A DNA stretch of 64,000 bases, taken from positions 439,001 through 503,000 of the forward strand of contig NC_020908.1 in assembly GCF_000155735.2 (NCBI RefSeq), read 5' to 3'. This document shows, piece by piece, positions 54,287-63,752 of this stretch (position 1 is the stretch's first letter; every line of letters begins with the position of its first letter). The position numbers were made by a program, and so were the translations under genes. Origin of the DNA: Octadecabacter arcticus 238. GTDB lineage: Bacteria > Pseudomonadota > Alphaproteobacteria > Rhodobacterales > Rhodobacteraceae. Under the pieces are notes generated by a model. It was not told the DNA's origin and made no database searches. It saw only the letters and a list, made by a program, of their open reading frames with translations.

Positions 54287-55509
54287 ACGCTTGCCACTGC
54301 GAACCGCTGCGCCATACTCGCCTTAACAATCGAAAACCAAGGAGACTGCCATGAAGACCCCTATGATCGCCGCTGTTGCAGCCCTATTTGCAACCGCCGC
54401 ACTGCCCACATTTGCATTTGCGGACGGCCACCTGCCAGACCTTGAGGGCCGCGAGGTCGTTATTGTCACTGAAAACGCCTACCCGCCGCTGCAATTTATG
54501 GACAGTGACGGCAACGCGGTCGGATGGGAATATGACGCTATGGCAGAGGTCGCCGAACGTCTGAACATCACAATCGTTTATGAAAACATCAGCTGGGACG
54601 CGATGATTCCAGCCGTGTCCGAAGGCCAGTTCGGTATGGGCATGACCGGCATCACAATCCGCGAAGATCGTGCGGAAGTCGTCGATTTTTCCGACAGTTA
54701 CATGACGTCTGAAATGGCGATGCTGGTGCGTGGCGACGAAGACCGGTTCAGTGATGCCGCGTCTTTTGCAGCCGACGCCGACCTGCTTGTCGCCGCACAG
54801 CCGGGCACAACGCCGTTCTATGTCGCGGTCGGCTCTTCTCCGCTTTGTTGAGTAAGAAAAGATGCTGACCATCAAGTAACCTGTTGATATGTTAGGTTTC
54901 TGACAACTTTACATAGGGCAGGTATATGACCATCGACATCTCGCAACATATTTTACGCCTGAAGGGGCAACGTGTAAATGAAATTGAGCTGGCTGAAGAC
55001 TGTGCGAAGGTTATTGTTCAGTGCAGTCGGGATGCCCGCAGGAGCGCTATAGACCCTGCAACCGGCAAGAAGGGTAGCATCAACCAACATATTCGCCGAC
55101 AAGTAAACGACATCCCGTTTTTTGGGTATCCTTGTGTGATTGAGATTGAGCTAGCGCAGGTTTTTATTAGCAAGGGTGAGCGCCGCATTGAGGCGTGTCC
55201 TTTTGTTGATAAAGGGTGCCGTTTCACCCATCGATTTTGCCATCTTATCAGTGGATTGTGCCGTCATTTATCCATTCTGGCTGTCTCCAGGCATTTAGGT
55301 ATACGATGGGAGACGGTAAAGAATATCGACAAGGCATACCTGATGGAAACGCTCCCTGCGCTTGATCCCGCACAGCTTGCTGGCTTGGAATACATTGGTG
55401 TCGATGAAGTGGCCCGGGCGAAAGGTCATGACTATATGACGGTGGTCTACGATATGGTCGGAGGGCATCTGATCTGGGTGGAAGCCGGTCGAACTGCCGA
55501 AGTTTTTTC

Positions 55510-57115
55510 GTAACTCCCAAGGACCCCATCGGATATCGGGTTTTGTGTTGCCCTTGCGACGTTAGAGCCGAGCGATGATCTGTTGTGGTGATAGGGTGAG
55601 TGTTTCGAGGATATTGCCCCCGTGTTTTCTGACCGTCGAGATGACGGATCTGATGTCAGCGAAGACCTGTGCGCCCTCGAGGGTGCGGAAAGTTCCCGAG
55701 ATTTTCATGCGCAACTTCATCATGCGCAGGTCCCGTTCGGCCTGATTGTTGGTGAAGGGAACTGTGAAGTCCGTAAGGAACCTTAGGACGTCATCACGGT
55801 AGTTCGCGCAAGCGGACCAGAAGGTTATGGCCTGGCCGCCTGGCTTTTCGGCCTCGCGCACCAGTGCGTCTAGCCAGTGGGTCTTGTCGCTCATGGAAGG
55901 CGAGGCCCTCGGTGAGGATCGCCATGTATTTGGTGAGGATGCCGTGGTGAACCGACGTGGGGAGTTCGGTCTCGCCTCGCCCCTGAGCCGCGCACTTGAG
56001 CTGATTGGCGCTGTTGAGCAGCACGCTCATCGCGCACGCCCACGGCTCCTTTTCGATTTCTTCGATGGCCTTGAGTTCCCGTAAATGATGCGCCCCGCAC
56101 AGGGCGTGCGCGTCCACCCCACTCATATGGGCGTAATAGGACTTCCAGTGGTCATGAACAATTGTCCCGCCGGTCAGGAAGGATGGAACAGCACCGCGCT
56201 TGGCGCTGATGCGATAATGCGTGAAGGCGAGATCGCTGATTGAGTGCAGCCAGTGCAGCTTACCATCAACACGAAGTCCGGTCTCATCCAGATGCCGAAC
56301 GCCGCCTTCATTGAGCCGGGCCAGAATGTGTTCGACGACGCCACCCAAGGTACGCGCTGTGCCGTTCACCCAGTTGGTCACGCTGGCCGCGCATAGGCTG
56401 GTGGCACCAAACAAATCACGCAGGAGTTGGCAGACCCGATCCTCGGGGATCAGCTGCTGAACATTGCAGTAGACCGCCGCCGCCCGAATGCGCTTACCGT
56501 ATTGCACGTGTGCATTCACGCCATCGGGAAAGGTGGCTGTCGTCGTGGCTCGGCAATGGCCACAACAATAAATCGCTGCCTGATGCTCTGTGACCTCCAG
56601 ACGCGGCACCGGTATGTCATAAACCTGACGCCTCTCCACCGCCTTGATCATCCCAGCCGTCAAGCCATGCTGACAGGTGCCACAGGCCTCAGCCTCATGT
56701 CGCTCCACAAAGTCAGGCGTTGCTGTCTGACGTAGGGTGTCGCCTCGGTGGCCAACTTAACCACCACTTTTCTTACCGGACTTACCACGCAGGCTACGCG
56801 GTACCGGCTTCTTCAACCCATCACTCGAAGGCGGCTTGCTGCTATTACTGCTGTTCTTGGCCAACTGACGCCGCAGATCCGCATTCTCTTGCGCCATGCT
56901 CGCCAACGCGGCTTCCAACTCGGCGATCCTGCGCAGAGCCGTGGCGAGGAGTTGTTCAAGAGCAGTAACTTGGTCCATTCCACCAATGATTCAGAGAAAT
57001 CGTCACAGCGCCACGAAATTCAGACCACAACAGAAAATTCATGCGCCTAATAACCAAGGAGACTCACATCAAAACTGACAAAAACCCGTTATCGGCTGGG
57101 GTGCTTGGGAGTTAC
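55510..57115 (-). mobile_element. IS66-family element, copy 2, nested in ISL3
   Basis: A 1606-bp element with the same ends as copy 1 (GTAACTCCCAAG...CTTGGGAGTTAC). The 8-bp duplication is GTTTTTTC (55502-55509 and 57116-57123). It lies inside the ISL3 transposase gene, so it arrived after the ISL3. Same orientation as copy 1. Confidence 0.95.
55562..56978 (-). pseudogene. IS66 transposase, copy 2, broken by the same nonsense codon and a different frameshift
   Basis: The 73-residue N-terminal segment ends at the same in-frame TAA (56757-56759) as copy 1. The core frame then runs to an extra T near 55803 (AGTTCGCG versus AGTCGCG in copy 1) and ends in L-R-E-L-P. The remaining C-terminus (D-D-V-L-R-F... 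to Q-Q-I-I-A-R-L) is intact in another frame. A second difference is V-D-G-K in place of V-A-G-K after D-E-T-G-L-R. Confidence 0.88.
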
Positions 57116-58151
57116 GTTTTTTCAAGGTTTTTGAAACAGCTGCGGCCAGATACAGCCCATAAAATAAAGGCCGTGTCGATGGATATGGGGCCTGCCTACC
57201 AAAAGGCTGTCAGGGAGTCCTTGCCGATGGCCGACATCGTATTTGACCGTTTCCACGTCATGAAAAACTACAGCAAGGCTATCCATAATCAGCGTCGCCT
57301 TGAGTTCAGGAAGGCCGATCAAAGTGGTAAAGAGTTGATGAAGGGCACGCATTATCTGTTGCTCAAAAATGCGGATAAGTTGAATGAAAAACAAAGTAAC
57401 AAGCTGCAAACGTTGCTGGAGAGCAATAGCAACCTGAATACGCTTTACGTCTTAAAAGAACAGCTTCAGGCTCTGTGGAGCGCCCCATCATTTGAGGGGA
57501 TGTCAGAGCAACTGGAAAATTGGTGCCTGATCGCAGATCAGTCACACATGCTCTATCTGAAAAAGTTCGCAAAATCACTAAGAAAACATTGTGTGGGCAT
57601 ATGCAACTACGCGAAACACAAGCTGACAAGCGCCAGGATAGAGGCTTGTAATGTCAGTATAGGAATGATCCGCAAACGAGCCAGGGGCATCAGGGATACC
57701 GAATACTTCAAACTCAAAATTAGACAATCATCCATCCCAGATAATCAATCTATGTTCTATTTGAAATCCTAGAATAACTCAACAAAGCGGAGAAGAGCCT
57801 CGCGGTCTATGACGTGCTTGACGCGAATGAGGCCAACCCACGCATTCAACTGTTTGAAACCTTTGGCGCGGGCGTTGCGGCATTGCGCAATGGCGACGTT
57901 GATTTGGTGCTGACTGACGGTGTCGCAGCGGCGGGGTATGTCGATGCCAGCGATGGCGGGCTTAAGGTTGTGGGCGAAAAACTGGGTTCCGAAGACTTCG
58001 GGTTTATCTTTCCGCAGGGCTCCGATTTGGTGGGCCCGATCAATGCTGCGATCGCCGATATGCGCAGCGATGGCACGATAGACGCGCTGAACACCCATTG
58101 GTTCTTGGACCACAAGCTGGGCCAATAAGGGCAGGATAGTCGCGCAAGGCC

Positions 58152-61034
58152 ATGATGCCCGCGCCGCAACAAAACAAGGATTTCCCGTATTGGCTGCTCA
58201 TCGTTTTGGCGGTGGGCGGCTATTTCTTTTGGCGCGTGCTGACAGACGATTTGTACACTCAAGTCCTACAAACCCTGTCCAAAGGCATATGGATCACGGT
58301 TTTTGTGACGCTCGTCGGGTTTACATTGGCCGCAACCATGGGGCTTGGCCTCGCGTTGATGTCGACGTCGCGCTTCATTGTCGTGCGCCAAACCGCGCGG
58401 CTTTATACCGAAATTGTGCGCGGCGTGCCGATCATCGTTTTGCTGCTGTATGTGGCGTTCGTGCTCGCACCCGGCATGGTCGCGCTGTTCAATTGGATCA
58501 CTGGAACTCTCGGTTTTGACCCGATCCGCAACCGTGATTTCAGCCTGTTGTGGCGGGCGATTATCGCGCTGACAATCGGCTATTCGGCGTTCATCGCCGA
58601 AGTGTTTCGCGCCGGATTGCAAAGCATCGAAAAGGGCCAGATCGAGGCGGCAGAGGCATTGGGCCTAAGCCCATGGCGCAGGTTCCGACACATCGTTTTC
58701 CCACAGGCGTTCCGCCGAATTTTGCCACCCTTGGGCAATGATTTCATCGCGATGGTAAAGGACTCCTCGCTTGTGTCCGTCCTTGGGGTTTTGGACGTGA
58801 CCCAAGCGGGCAAAATCACAGCCGCTGGAAATTTTCGCTACTTTGAAAGCTACAATGTATTGGCCTTGATCTATCTGACGATGACGATTGGCCTGTCGCT
58901 CGGCTTGCGTCGCCTGGAACATCATTTGCGGGAAAAAACAATCTGGGGGTTAGTGCGGATTAGGTGGGGTGGAAGATTACGACCAGACTGCATAGGTTCC
59001 ACCCAAAGGAGATTATTAATGACAAATCCGCTGCGCACTTCTTGGGACACCCCGTTTGAATTGCCGCCCTTCGATCTAATTGAAGACGAACATTTCGCAC
59101 CCGCGCTAGATGCGGCATTGATTGATGCGCGCGCCGCGATTGCTGCGATTTGCGATGGGTCTGACCCGACATTCGCCAACACGATTGAGGCGCTTTCGCT
59201 GGCCGATGCGCCGCTGGAAAAGGCGCTGTCGCCGTTCTTTGCCATGGCAGGGGCCGACAGCAATCCCGTTCGCGAAGAATTGATGCGCGATTTTTCCCCG
59301 ATGTTGTCCGCCTATTCATCCGAGATCACTGCAAACACCGCATTGTTTGCGCGGATTGAAACCCTGTGGAACACCCGCGACGATCTGGATCTAACGGACG
59401 AACAAGCCCGCGTTTTGCTGCTGACGCGGCGCAATTTCGTTCGATCCGGTGCGCAATTGGAAGGGTTCGCTGCTGATCGCTTGGCAGACGTAAAACAACG
59501 ACTTAGCGTGCTTGGGACGCGGTTCACACAGAACCTTTTGGCCGATGAACGCAGCTGGTTTATGCCGCTTGATGATGTTGCGGGACTGCCGGATTTTCTT
59601 ATCGCGGCCGCCAAATCTGCGGGACAAGAAAAGGACGGCGGCGGGCCGATTGTGACGTTGTCACGTTCGCTGATCGTACCGTTTTTGCAGTTCTCTTTGC
59701 GCCGCGATCTGCGTGAAAAAGCCTATGAGGCATGGACAGCGCGCGGCGCCAATGGCGGCGAAACCGACAACCGCGCACTTGCGGGCGAAATCCTCAGCCT
59801 GCGGGCGGAACGTGCGAACCTTTTGGGTTATGACAGCTTTGCGGACTACAAGCTTGAAACACAAATGGCTAAAACCCCTGACGCGGTGCGCGCCTTGTTG
59901 ATGCAGGTCTGGGAACCTGCCAAAGCCTCCGCCGAGGCAGACGCGCTTGTGCTGCAAGCGATGATGCATAATGACAATGAATCCGGCCCGCTTGAGCCTT
60001 GGGATTGGCGCTACTACAGCGAAAAACGCCGGGCTGCGGAACATGATCTCAACGAGGCTGAATTGAAGCCCTACCTCCAACTCGACCGGATGATCGAAGC
60101 CGCGTTTTCGTGTTCCAATCGCCTATTCGGCCTTGAATTCACGCCCATTGATGCGCCTTTATATCACGCCGATTGCCGCGCGTGGGACGTGACGCGCGAC
60201 GGCAAACATATGGCCGTCTTTATTGGTGATTATTTTGCACGCAGCTCAAAACGCTCCGGCGCATGGTGTTCGGCGATGCGCAGCCAGCAAAAACTGGCAG
60301 GCGACATCCGTGCCCAAGTGATCAATGTTTGTAACTTTGCCAAACCACCAACCGGACAGAAGGCCCTGTTGTCATATGATGATGCGCGCACGTTGTTTCA
60401 CGAATTTGGCCATGCGCTGCACCAGATGCTGTCAGATGTGACGTATGAATTGATTTCCGGAACCTCTGTGGCGCGCGATTTTGTCGAACTGCCTAGCCAG
60501 CTTTACGAACACTGGCTGGAAGTTCCTGAAGTTCTTGAAGAATTTGCGACCCACGCCGACACAGGTGAACCAATGCCGCGCGATTTGTTGGACAGCATGT
60601 TGGGTGCTGCGACCTACGACATGGGCTTTTCTACGGTGGAATATGTCGCGTCCGCGATGGTCGATTTGGAATTTCACGCGGGCGAAGATGCCCCCGCTGA
60701 TCCAATGCAAAAGCAGGCCGAAATCCTCGAAGATATTGGCATGCCGCGCCCCATTCGTATGCGCCACGCCACACCGCACTTCGCCCATGTCTTTGCCGGT
60801 GATGGATATTCCAGCGGCTATTACAGCTACATGTGGTCCGAAGTCATGGACGCCGATGCGTTCCAGGCGTTTGAGGAAAACGGCGGGCCGTTCGACCCTG
60901 ATATGGCTAAAAAGCTGGAAACCCACATTCTATCGGCAGGTGGGTCAGAAGACGCAGCAGAATTGTACCTGAAATTTCGGGGCGCGATGCCGGATGCAAC
61001 GGCCCTGCTCAAGGGACGCGGGTTGGCAGGTTAG
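58152..61034 (+). CDS. amino-acid ABC permease whose frame runs on into the M3 peptidase
   Basis: Residues 1-265 are a HisMQ-type amino-acid permease with helices from residue 13 on. It has the E-I-V-R-G-V-P-I-I-V-L-L-L loop and the EAA motif E-A-A-E-A-L-G-L-S-P-W-R-R-F-R-H. It should end after R-R-L-E-H-H-L-R-E-K. Instead the frame continues through a 25-residue non-homologous linker into the downstream peptidase (960 residues in all). With four rather than five Gs at 58945-58949 the frame would meet TAG right after T-I-W-G. A real fusion, a slippage site or a one-base error are all possible. It follows its disrupted binding-protein gene by 23 bp. Confidence 0.8.
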   Translation: MMPAPQQNKDFPYWLLIVLAVGGYFFWRVLTDDLYTQVLQTLSKGIWITVFVTLVGFTLAATMGLGLALMSTSRFIVVRQTARLYTEIVRGVPIIVLLLYVAFVLAPGMVALFNWITGTLGFDPIRNRDFSLLWRAIIALTIGYSAFIAEVFRAGLQSIEKGQIEAAEALGLSPWRRFRHIVFPQAFRRILPPLGNDFIAMVKDSSLVSVLGVLDVTQAGKITAAGNFRYFESYNVLALIYLTMTIGLSLGLRRLEHHLREKTIWGLVRIRWGGRLRPDCIGSTQRRLLMTNPLRTSWDTPFELPPFDLIEDEHFAPALDAALIDARAAIAAICDGSDPTFANTIEALSLADAPLEKALSPFFAMAGADSNPVREELMRDFSPMLSAYSSEITANTALFARIETLWNTRDDLDLTDEQARVLLLTRRNFVRSGAQLEGFAADRLADVKQRLSVLGTRFTQNLLADERSWFMPLDDVAGLPDFLIAAAKSAGQEKDGGGPIVTLSRSLIVPFLQFSLRRDLREKAYEAWTARGANGGETDNRALAGEILSLRAERANLLGYDSFADYKLETQMAKTPDAVRALLMQVWEPAKASAEADALVLQAMMHNDNESGPLEPWDWRYYSEKRRAAEHDLNEAELKPYLQLDRMIEAAFSCSNRLFGLEFTPIDAPLYHADCRAWDVTRDGKHMAVFIGDYFARSSKRSGAWCSAMRSQQKLAGDIRAQVINVCNFAKPPTGQKALLSYDDARTLFHEFGHALHQMLSDVTYELISGTSVARDFVELPSQLYEHWLEVPEVLEEFATHADTGEPMPRDLLDSMLGAATYDMGFSTVEYVASAMVDLEFHAGEDAPADPMQKQAEILEDIGMPRPIRMRHATPHFAHVFAGDGYSSGYYSYMWSEVMDADAFQAFEENGGPFDPDMAKKLETHILSAGGSEDAAELYLKFRGAMPDATALLKGRGLAG
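59019..61034 (+). CDS. M3-family metallo-oligopeptidase (oligopeptidase A / Dcp type)
   Basis: Started at the ATG at 59019, behind AAAGGAGATTATTA, it has 671 residues, the family's normal length. The zinc signature F-H-E-F-G-H-A-L-H is at residues 460-468 (H461, E462, H465), with the third ligand in F-V-E-L-P-S-Q-L-Y-E-H-W. The C-terminal S-G-Y-Y-S-Y-M-W-S-E substrate-binding block is present. It is a cytoplasmic peptidase that clears short peptides. The strong ribosome-binding site shows that it is translated on its own, whatever the permease frame does. Confidence 0.93.
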   Translation: MTNPLRTSWDTPFELPPFDLIEDEHFAPALDAALIDARAAIAAICDGSDPTFANTIEALSLADAPLEKALSPFFAMAGADSNPVREELMRDFSPMLSAYSSEITANTALFARIETLWNTRDDLDLTDEQARVLLLTRRNFVRSGAQLEGFAADRLADVKQRLSVLGTRFTQNLLADERSWFMPLDDVAGLPDFLIAAAKSAGQEKDGGGPIVTLSRSLIVPFLQFSLRRDLREKAYEAWTARGANGGETDNRALAGEILSLRAERANLLGYDSFADYKLETQMAKTPDAVRALLMQVWEPAKASAEADALVLQAMMHNDNESGPLEPWDWRYYSEKRRAAEHDLNEAELKPYLQLDRMIEAAFSCSNRLFGLEFTPIDAPLYHADCRAWDVTRDGKHMAVFIGDYFARSSKRSGAWCSAMRSQQKLAGDIRAQVINVCNFAKPPTGQKALLSYDDARTLFHEFGHALHQMLSDVTYELISGTSVARDFVELPSQLYEHWLEVPEVLEEFATHADTGEPMPRDLLDSMLGAATYDMGFSTVEYVASAMVDLEFHAGEDAPADPMQKQAEILEDIGMPRPIRMRHATPHFAHVFAGDGYSSGYYSYMWSEVMDADAFQAFEENGGPFDPDMAKKLETHILSAGGSEDAAELYLKFRGAMPDATALLKGRGLAG

Positions 61035-61087
61035 GCCATGTCCGGCCTCGCGGGCGCGAAAAATAGCCGCCTCGCGGGGCCCTAGAC

Positions 61088-61633
61088 CTAATCGCGCAAT
61101 TCGTCCGCGCCTACGCCAAACAGGTCGGCTTTCGGGGCCCAGCCCCGATAGCCGTCTGCACGAAGTCTGCACCAATCAATTTGGCATTCGCCAAGATCAG
61201 CAATGACGCCAAGTTCTAGGATGGCAACTTCTGTGGACGCAGCGATGGCCTGCCTGCGCAACACCAGTAGGTCACGGTCGATGATCACGGTGCGATTGCC
61301 CGACAAAAGTGAATAATGCACCCAGCCGCCCATGCCTTCGCGATCCACGACGCGACGCCAATGGCCGTATTCGCCGACCACGCGCAACGGCATGTCGCGG
61401 CGTTGGAAGACCCAGTCGATCCGGTGCGACAGCGACGGGCCACGACGCACATTCGCCTCGTTTGCTTTCAGGGATACGTAACGCGGCATCGGCAAGTTTG
61501 TTACGGGCCCACGGTCGCTCTGCACAGATGTAATTGGCACGACAGTCTCTTGTGCGGCAACAGATTGCGCCAAAGGGGATGACATCGCCAAGGCGATCGC
61601 CATCAAAACGGTTTTTACGCGTCCTGCTTTCAT
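61088..61633 (-). CDS. exported SH3-domain protein
   Basis: A 181-residue protein started at M-K-A-G-R-V. The signal peptide ends near residue 27 (Q-S-V-A-A-Q). Two SH3-like repeats follow: A-N-V-R-R-G-P-S-L-S-H-R-I-D near residue 60 (bacterial SH3 type) and a second at about 125-170 with D-W-C-R-L-R-A-D-G-Y-R-G-W. The DUF1058/SH3_4 family is likely; such proteins bind the cell wall or regulate hydrolases. Divergent from the dehydrogenase gene. Confidence 0.85.
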   Translation of the reverse strand: MKAGRVKTVLMAIALAMSSPLAQSVAAQETVVPITSVQSDRGPVTNLPMPRYVSLKANEANVRRGPSLSHRIDWVFQRRDMPLRVVGEYGHWRRVVDREGMGGWVHYSLLSGNRTVIIDRDLLVLRRQAIAASTEVAILELGVIADLGECQIDWCRLRADGYRGWAPKADLFGVGADELRD

Positions 61634-61745
61634 AACCTGCGTCCTCAATTGGCCCTGAATTTTTATGGCGGTTCTTGTGCCGCCGGACCTTTACAGGCAC
61701 CTTGTCACGCAACAGCCCGTTCGGGCAAGCGAGGGGATCATCATC

Positions 61746-62732
61746 ATGCCAAGCAAACGCCTAAGTGTTACCGTCACGCGACGGTTGCCTGACGCAGTCG
61801 AAACGCGGATGCGCGAATTGTTCGACGTTAAACTGCGCGATGACGATACGCCGATGACATCCGCAGATCTCGTGGCTGCGATGCAGACCTGCGATGTTCT
61901 GGTCCCGACCGTCACGGATGATATTAACGCCAAAGTCATCGGGCAGGCAGGTGATCGCCTTAAACTGATCGCCAGTTACGGCGCGGGTGTGGATCATATC
62001 GATGTCCAAACCGCCCGACAACGCGGGATTTTGGTGTCCAATACACCCGGTGTCGTGGCTGATGACACCGCCGACATGACGATGGCGTTGATACTGGCAG
62101 TCACCCGCCGCATCCCCGAAGGTCTGGCGCTGATGCAATCGGGCGACTGGAACGGTTGGGCCCCGACAGCGATGATGGGCGGGCGGATTGCGGGCCGACG
62201 GCTGGGCATTCTTGGAATGGGTCGTGTCGGCCAAGCGGTCGCCAGACGTGCGCGCGCCTTTGGCATGCAAGTCCACTACAACAACCGCCGCCGCTTGCGT
62301 CCAGAAGTCGAAGACCAGCTCGATGCGACATGGTGGGAAAGCCTAGATCAGATGGTGGCGCGGATGGACATCATTTCGGTCAACTGCCCCCACACGCCTG
62401 CCACGTTCCATTTGATGAACGCGCGGCGCCTAAAGCTGATGAAAAAGGACGCAGTTATCGTGAACACGGCCCGTGGTGGGGTGATCGACGAAAACGCCCT
62501 GACCCGCTTGCTCCGCTCCGGCGATATCGCGGGGGCCGGCTTAGATGTCTATGAAAACGGCACGGACGTGAACCCGCGCCTGCGCGAGCTTAAAAATGTT
62601 GTTCTGCTGCCACATATGGGGTCCGCGACGCTGGAAGGGCGTATCGAAATGGGTGAGAAAGTCCTGCTCAACATCAAAACCTTCCAAGATGGCCACCGCC
62701 CGCCCGATCTAGTCGTACCCTCAATGTTGTAA
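61746..62732 (+). CDS. D-2-hydroxyacid dehydrogenase (glyoxylate/hydroxypyruvate reductase type)
   Basis: A 328-residue NAD(P)-dependent oxidoreductase. The start at M-P-S-K-R-L-S-V has GAGGGG upstream. The dinucleotide motif is L-G-M-G-R-V-G-Q-A-V near 158-167; N-T-A-R-G-G-V-I-D-E carries the catalytic Arg region and L-P-H-M-G-S-A-T the catalytic His. The closest well-known class is glycerate dehydrogenase / glyoxylate reductase. A glyoxylate role would fit the ethylmalonyl-CoA pathway, but the substrate is unproven. Confidence 0.88.
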   Translation: MPSKRLSVTVTRRLPDAVETRMRELFDVKLRDDDTPMTSADLVAAMQTCDVLVPTVTDDINAKVIGQAGDRLKLIASYGAGVDHIDVQTARQRGILVSNTPGVVADDTADMTMALILAVTRRIPEGLALMQSGDWNGWAPTAMMGGRIAGRRLGILGMGRVGQAVARRARAFGMQVHYNNRRRLRPEVEDQLDATWWESLDQMVARMDIISVNCPHTPATFHLMNARRLKLMKKDAVIVNTARGGVIDENALTRLLRSGDIAGAGLDVYENGTDVNPRLRELKNVVLLPHMGSATLEGRIEMGEKVLLNIKTFQDGHRPPDLVVPSML

Positions 62733-62750
62733 TGGTTTTTGCAACGCCGC

Positions 62751-63386
62751 CTAATGGGGCCAGCTTTTGACAATTTTCCCTTGGCGGCGTTCGATCTCCA
62801 TCAGCTTGATGTAATGCGGCATGGAATGATCCTCGCCCGGGTTTGATGACGCGGGATGCATGACTTCGGTGTTGCCCACGCGGCAAAACCCGAAGTTTTT
62901 CGGTGGCATCCGGCAGACGATATCGTCGTTGCGCACCACGTTAAGCACCAACCCCTCATGCTTGAGCCGCGTTTTACCGTGCCGTGGCATCGGGGATGCA
63001 AAGCCGATCGCCGGAACACCGTAGATGCAGCCCAAAATCTGTGCCGCCGCAGCGCCCAACGAATGGCCAATGATAAAAGTTGGCCTCAGGGTCCCAAGCT
63101 TGTTGGCAATGGTCGCTGCGTGGCCTGCAAAGCCCTTGTGCCAAATCGCGTTTCCGGCGGCTTTGCCCATCTTATCCCACGAAATCTTCTGCTTGCCCGT
63201 CACCAAATTGGACTTGGTGTAATCCACCAGTTCATTGCTGCCCGGAATGACTAATGTATTGTCCATCAGCAAAAACGCCTGCACGTGACTTTCGTTGATA
63301 TTCAAACGAATGGGCGGCAAATGTACGCTACCCTTATAGCTGTTTTCAGCAAGCCGCGCGGCGTCCATCAAATCCATATTTCGCAT
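62751..63386 (-). CDS. class 3 lipase-like alpha/beta-hydrolase
   Basis: A 211-residue protein with the lipase nucleophile elbow I-G-H-S-L-G-A-A-A-A-Q (Ser109). A putative catalytic Asp is in V-R-N-D-D-I-V and a C-terminal His in D-H-S-M-P-H-Y. The start has AGGAG 7 bp upstream. It lacks a signal peptide, so it is cytoplasmic or released by other means. Short for the family but all three catalytic elements are present. Substrate unknown. Confidence 0.85.
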   Translation of the reverse strand: MRNMDLMDAARLAENSYKGSVHLPPIRLNINESHVQAFLLMDNTLVIPGSNELVDYTKSNLVTGKQKISWDKMGKAAGNAIWHKGFAGHAATIANKLGTLRPTFIIGHSLGAAAAQILGCIYGVPAIGFASPMPRHGKTRLKHEGLVLNVVRNDDIVCRMPPKNFGFCRVGNTEVMHPASSNPGEDHSMPHYIKLMEIERRQGKIVKSWPH

Positions 63387-63551
63387 CTGTCAACTCCTAT
63401 CAATCTCCCTAAAGTCAATGAGAGCGTGGTAAATGTCGAGTAGGGGATTCCTCACCGTAGCCGGAATGCGGGAAAGGTTCAGACGGCGTATCGTGCATCG
63501 TTAGACGCATGCAGCCGTCCATCACTGCCATACAGTCGGATGTCTTATATT

Positions 63552-63752
63552 TTAACGGACAAGGCTCATGGTGGAAAACCGCATGAAATTATTCTCGCTG
63601 CGCGTCCCAATCGGTCGTGGCGTGTAGCTGTCCGCGCTTTCAAAGCCGGAATACAGCGTGTCGCTGCTGTCCGAACGTGACGTGATTTCGGGCAGGGAGC
63701 ATGCCCCTAAAAACATTCCGGCGCCAAGCGCCAGTAATCCAATACGTGTCAT
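63552..63752 (-). CDS. small lipoprotein
   Basis: A 66-residue protein with a clear lipoprotein signal (M-T-R-I-G-L-L-A-L-G-A-G-M-F-L-G-A-C, lipobox cysteine 18). The mature part is short, polar and serine-rich. No family is recognised. It may act in the envelope. Confidence 0.65.
   Translation of the reverse strand: MTRIGLLALGAGMFLGACSLPEITSRSDSSDTLYSGFESADSYTPRPIGTRSENNFMRFSTMSLVR

Larger units (their letters stand above)
54926..57772 (+). pseudogene. ISL3 transposase interrupted by IS66
   Basis: The N-terminal part (54926-55509) ends within T-A-E-V-F-S, and the frame resumes at 57124 as R-F-L-K-Q-L-R-P-D and runs to 57772. Rejoining gives 410 residues like the copy at 9923, with three amino-acid changes visible (Gly to Cys, Ser to Phe, Pro to Gln). 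The catalytic domain is physically separated, so this copy depends on a helper. Confidence 0.93.
54831..57799 (+). mobile_element. ISL3-family element, copy 2, carrying an IS66 insertion
   Basis: Ends are GGCTCTTCTCCGC (54831) and GCGGAGAAGAGCC (57799). The 8-bp duplication TCGCGGTC flanks it (54823-54830 and 57800-57807). Total length is 2969 bp; removing the IS66 and one GTTTTTTC leaves 1355 bp, equal to copy 1. Orientation is opposite to copy 1. Confidence 0.95.
54351..58128 (+). pseudogene. amino-acid ABC transporter substrate-binding protein, split by nested ISL3/IS66
   Basis: The first 160 codons (54351-54830) encode a signal peptide ending at A-F-A-D and lobe 1 of a family 3 binding protein (E-N-A-Y-P-P-L-Q-F-M-D, M-T-G-I-T-I-R-E-D-R-A). 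They stop at F-Y-V-A-V. After the insertion, 57808-58128 continues as Y-D-V-L-D-A-N-E to the stop, including D-V-D-L-V-L-T-D-G. Removing one TCGCGGTC and the IS gives a complete 266-residue polar amino-acid binding protein. The permease gene follows at once, so the transporter has lost its receptor. Confidence 0.93.

Noticed and set aside
9896..57799. Large composite transposon bounded by the two ISL3 copies
   Set aside because: Each ISL3 has its own target duplication, and the DNA between them is core genome. They are independent insertions.
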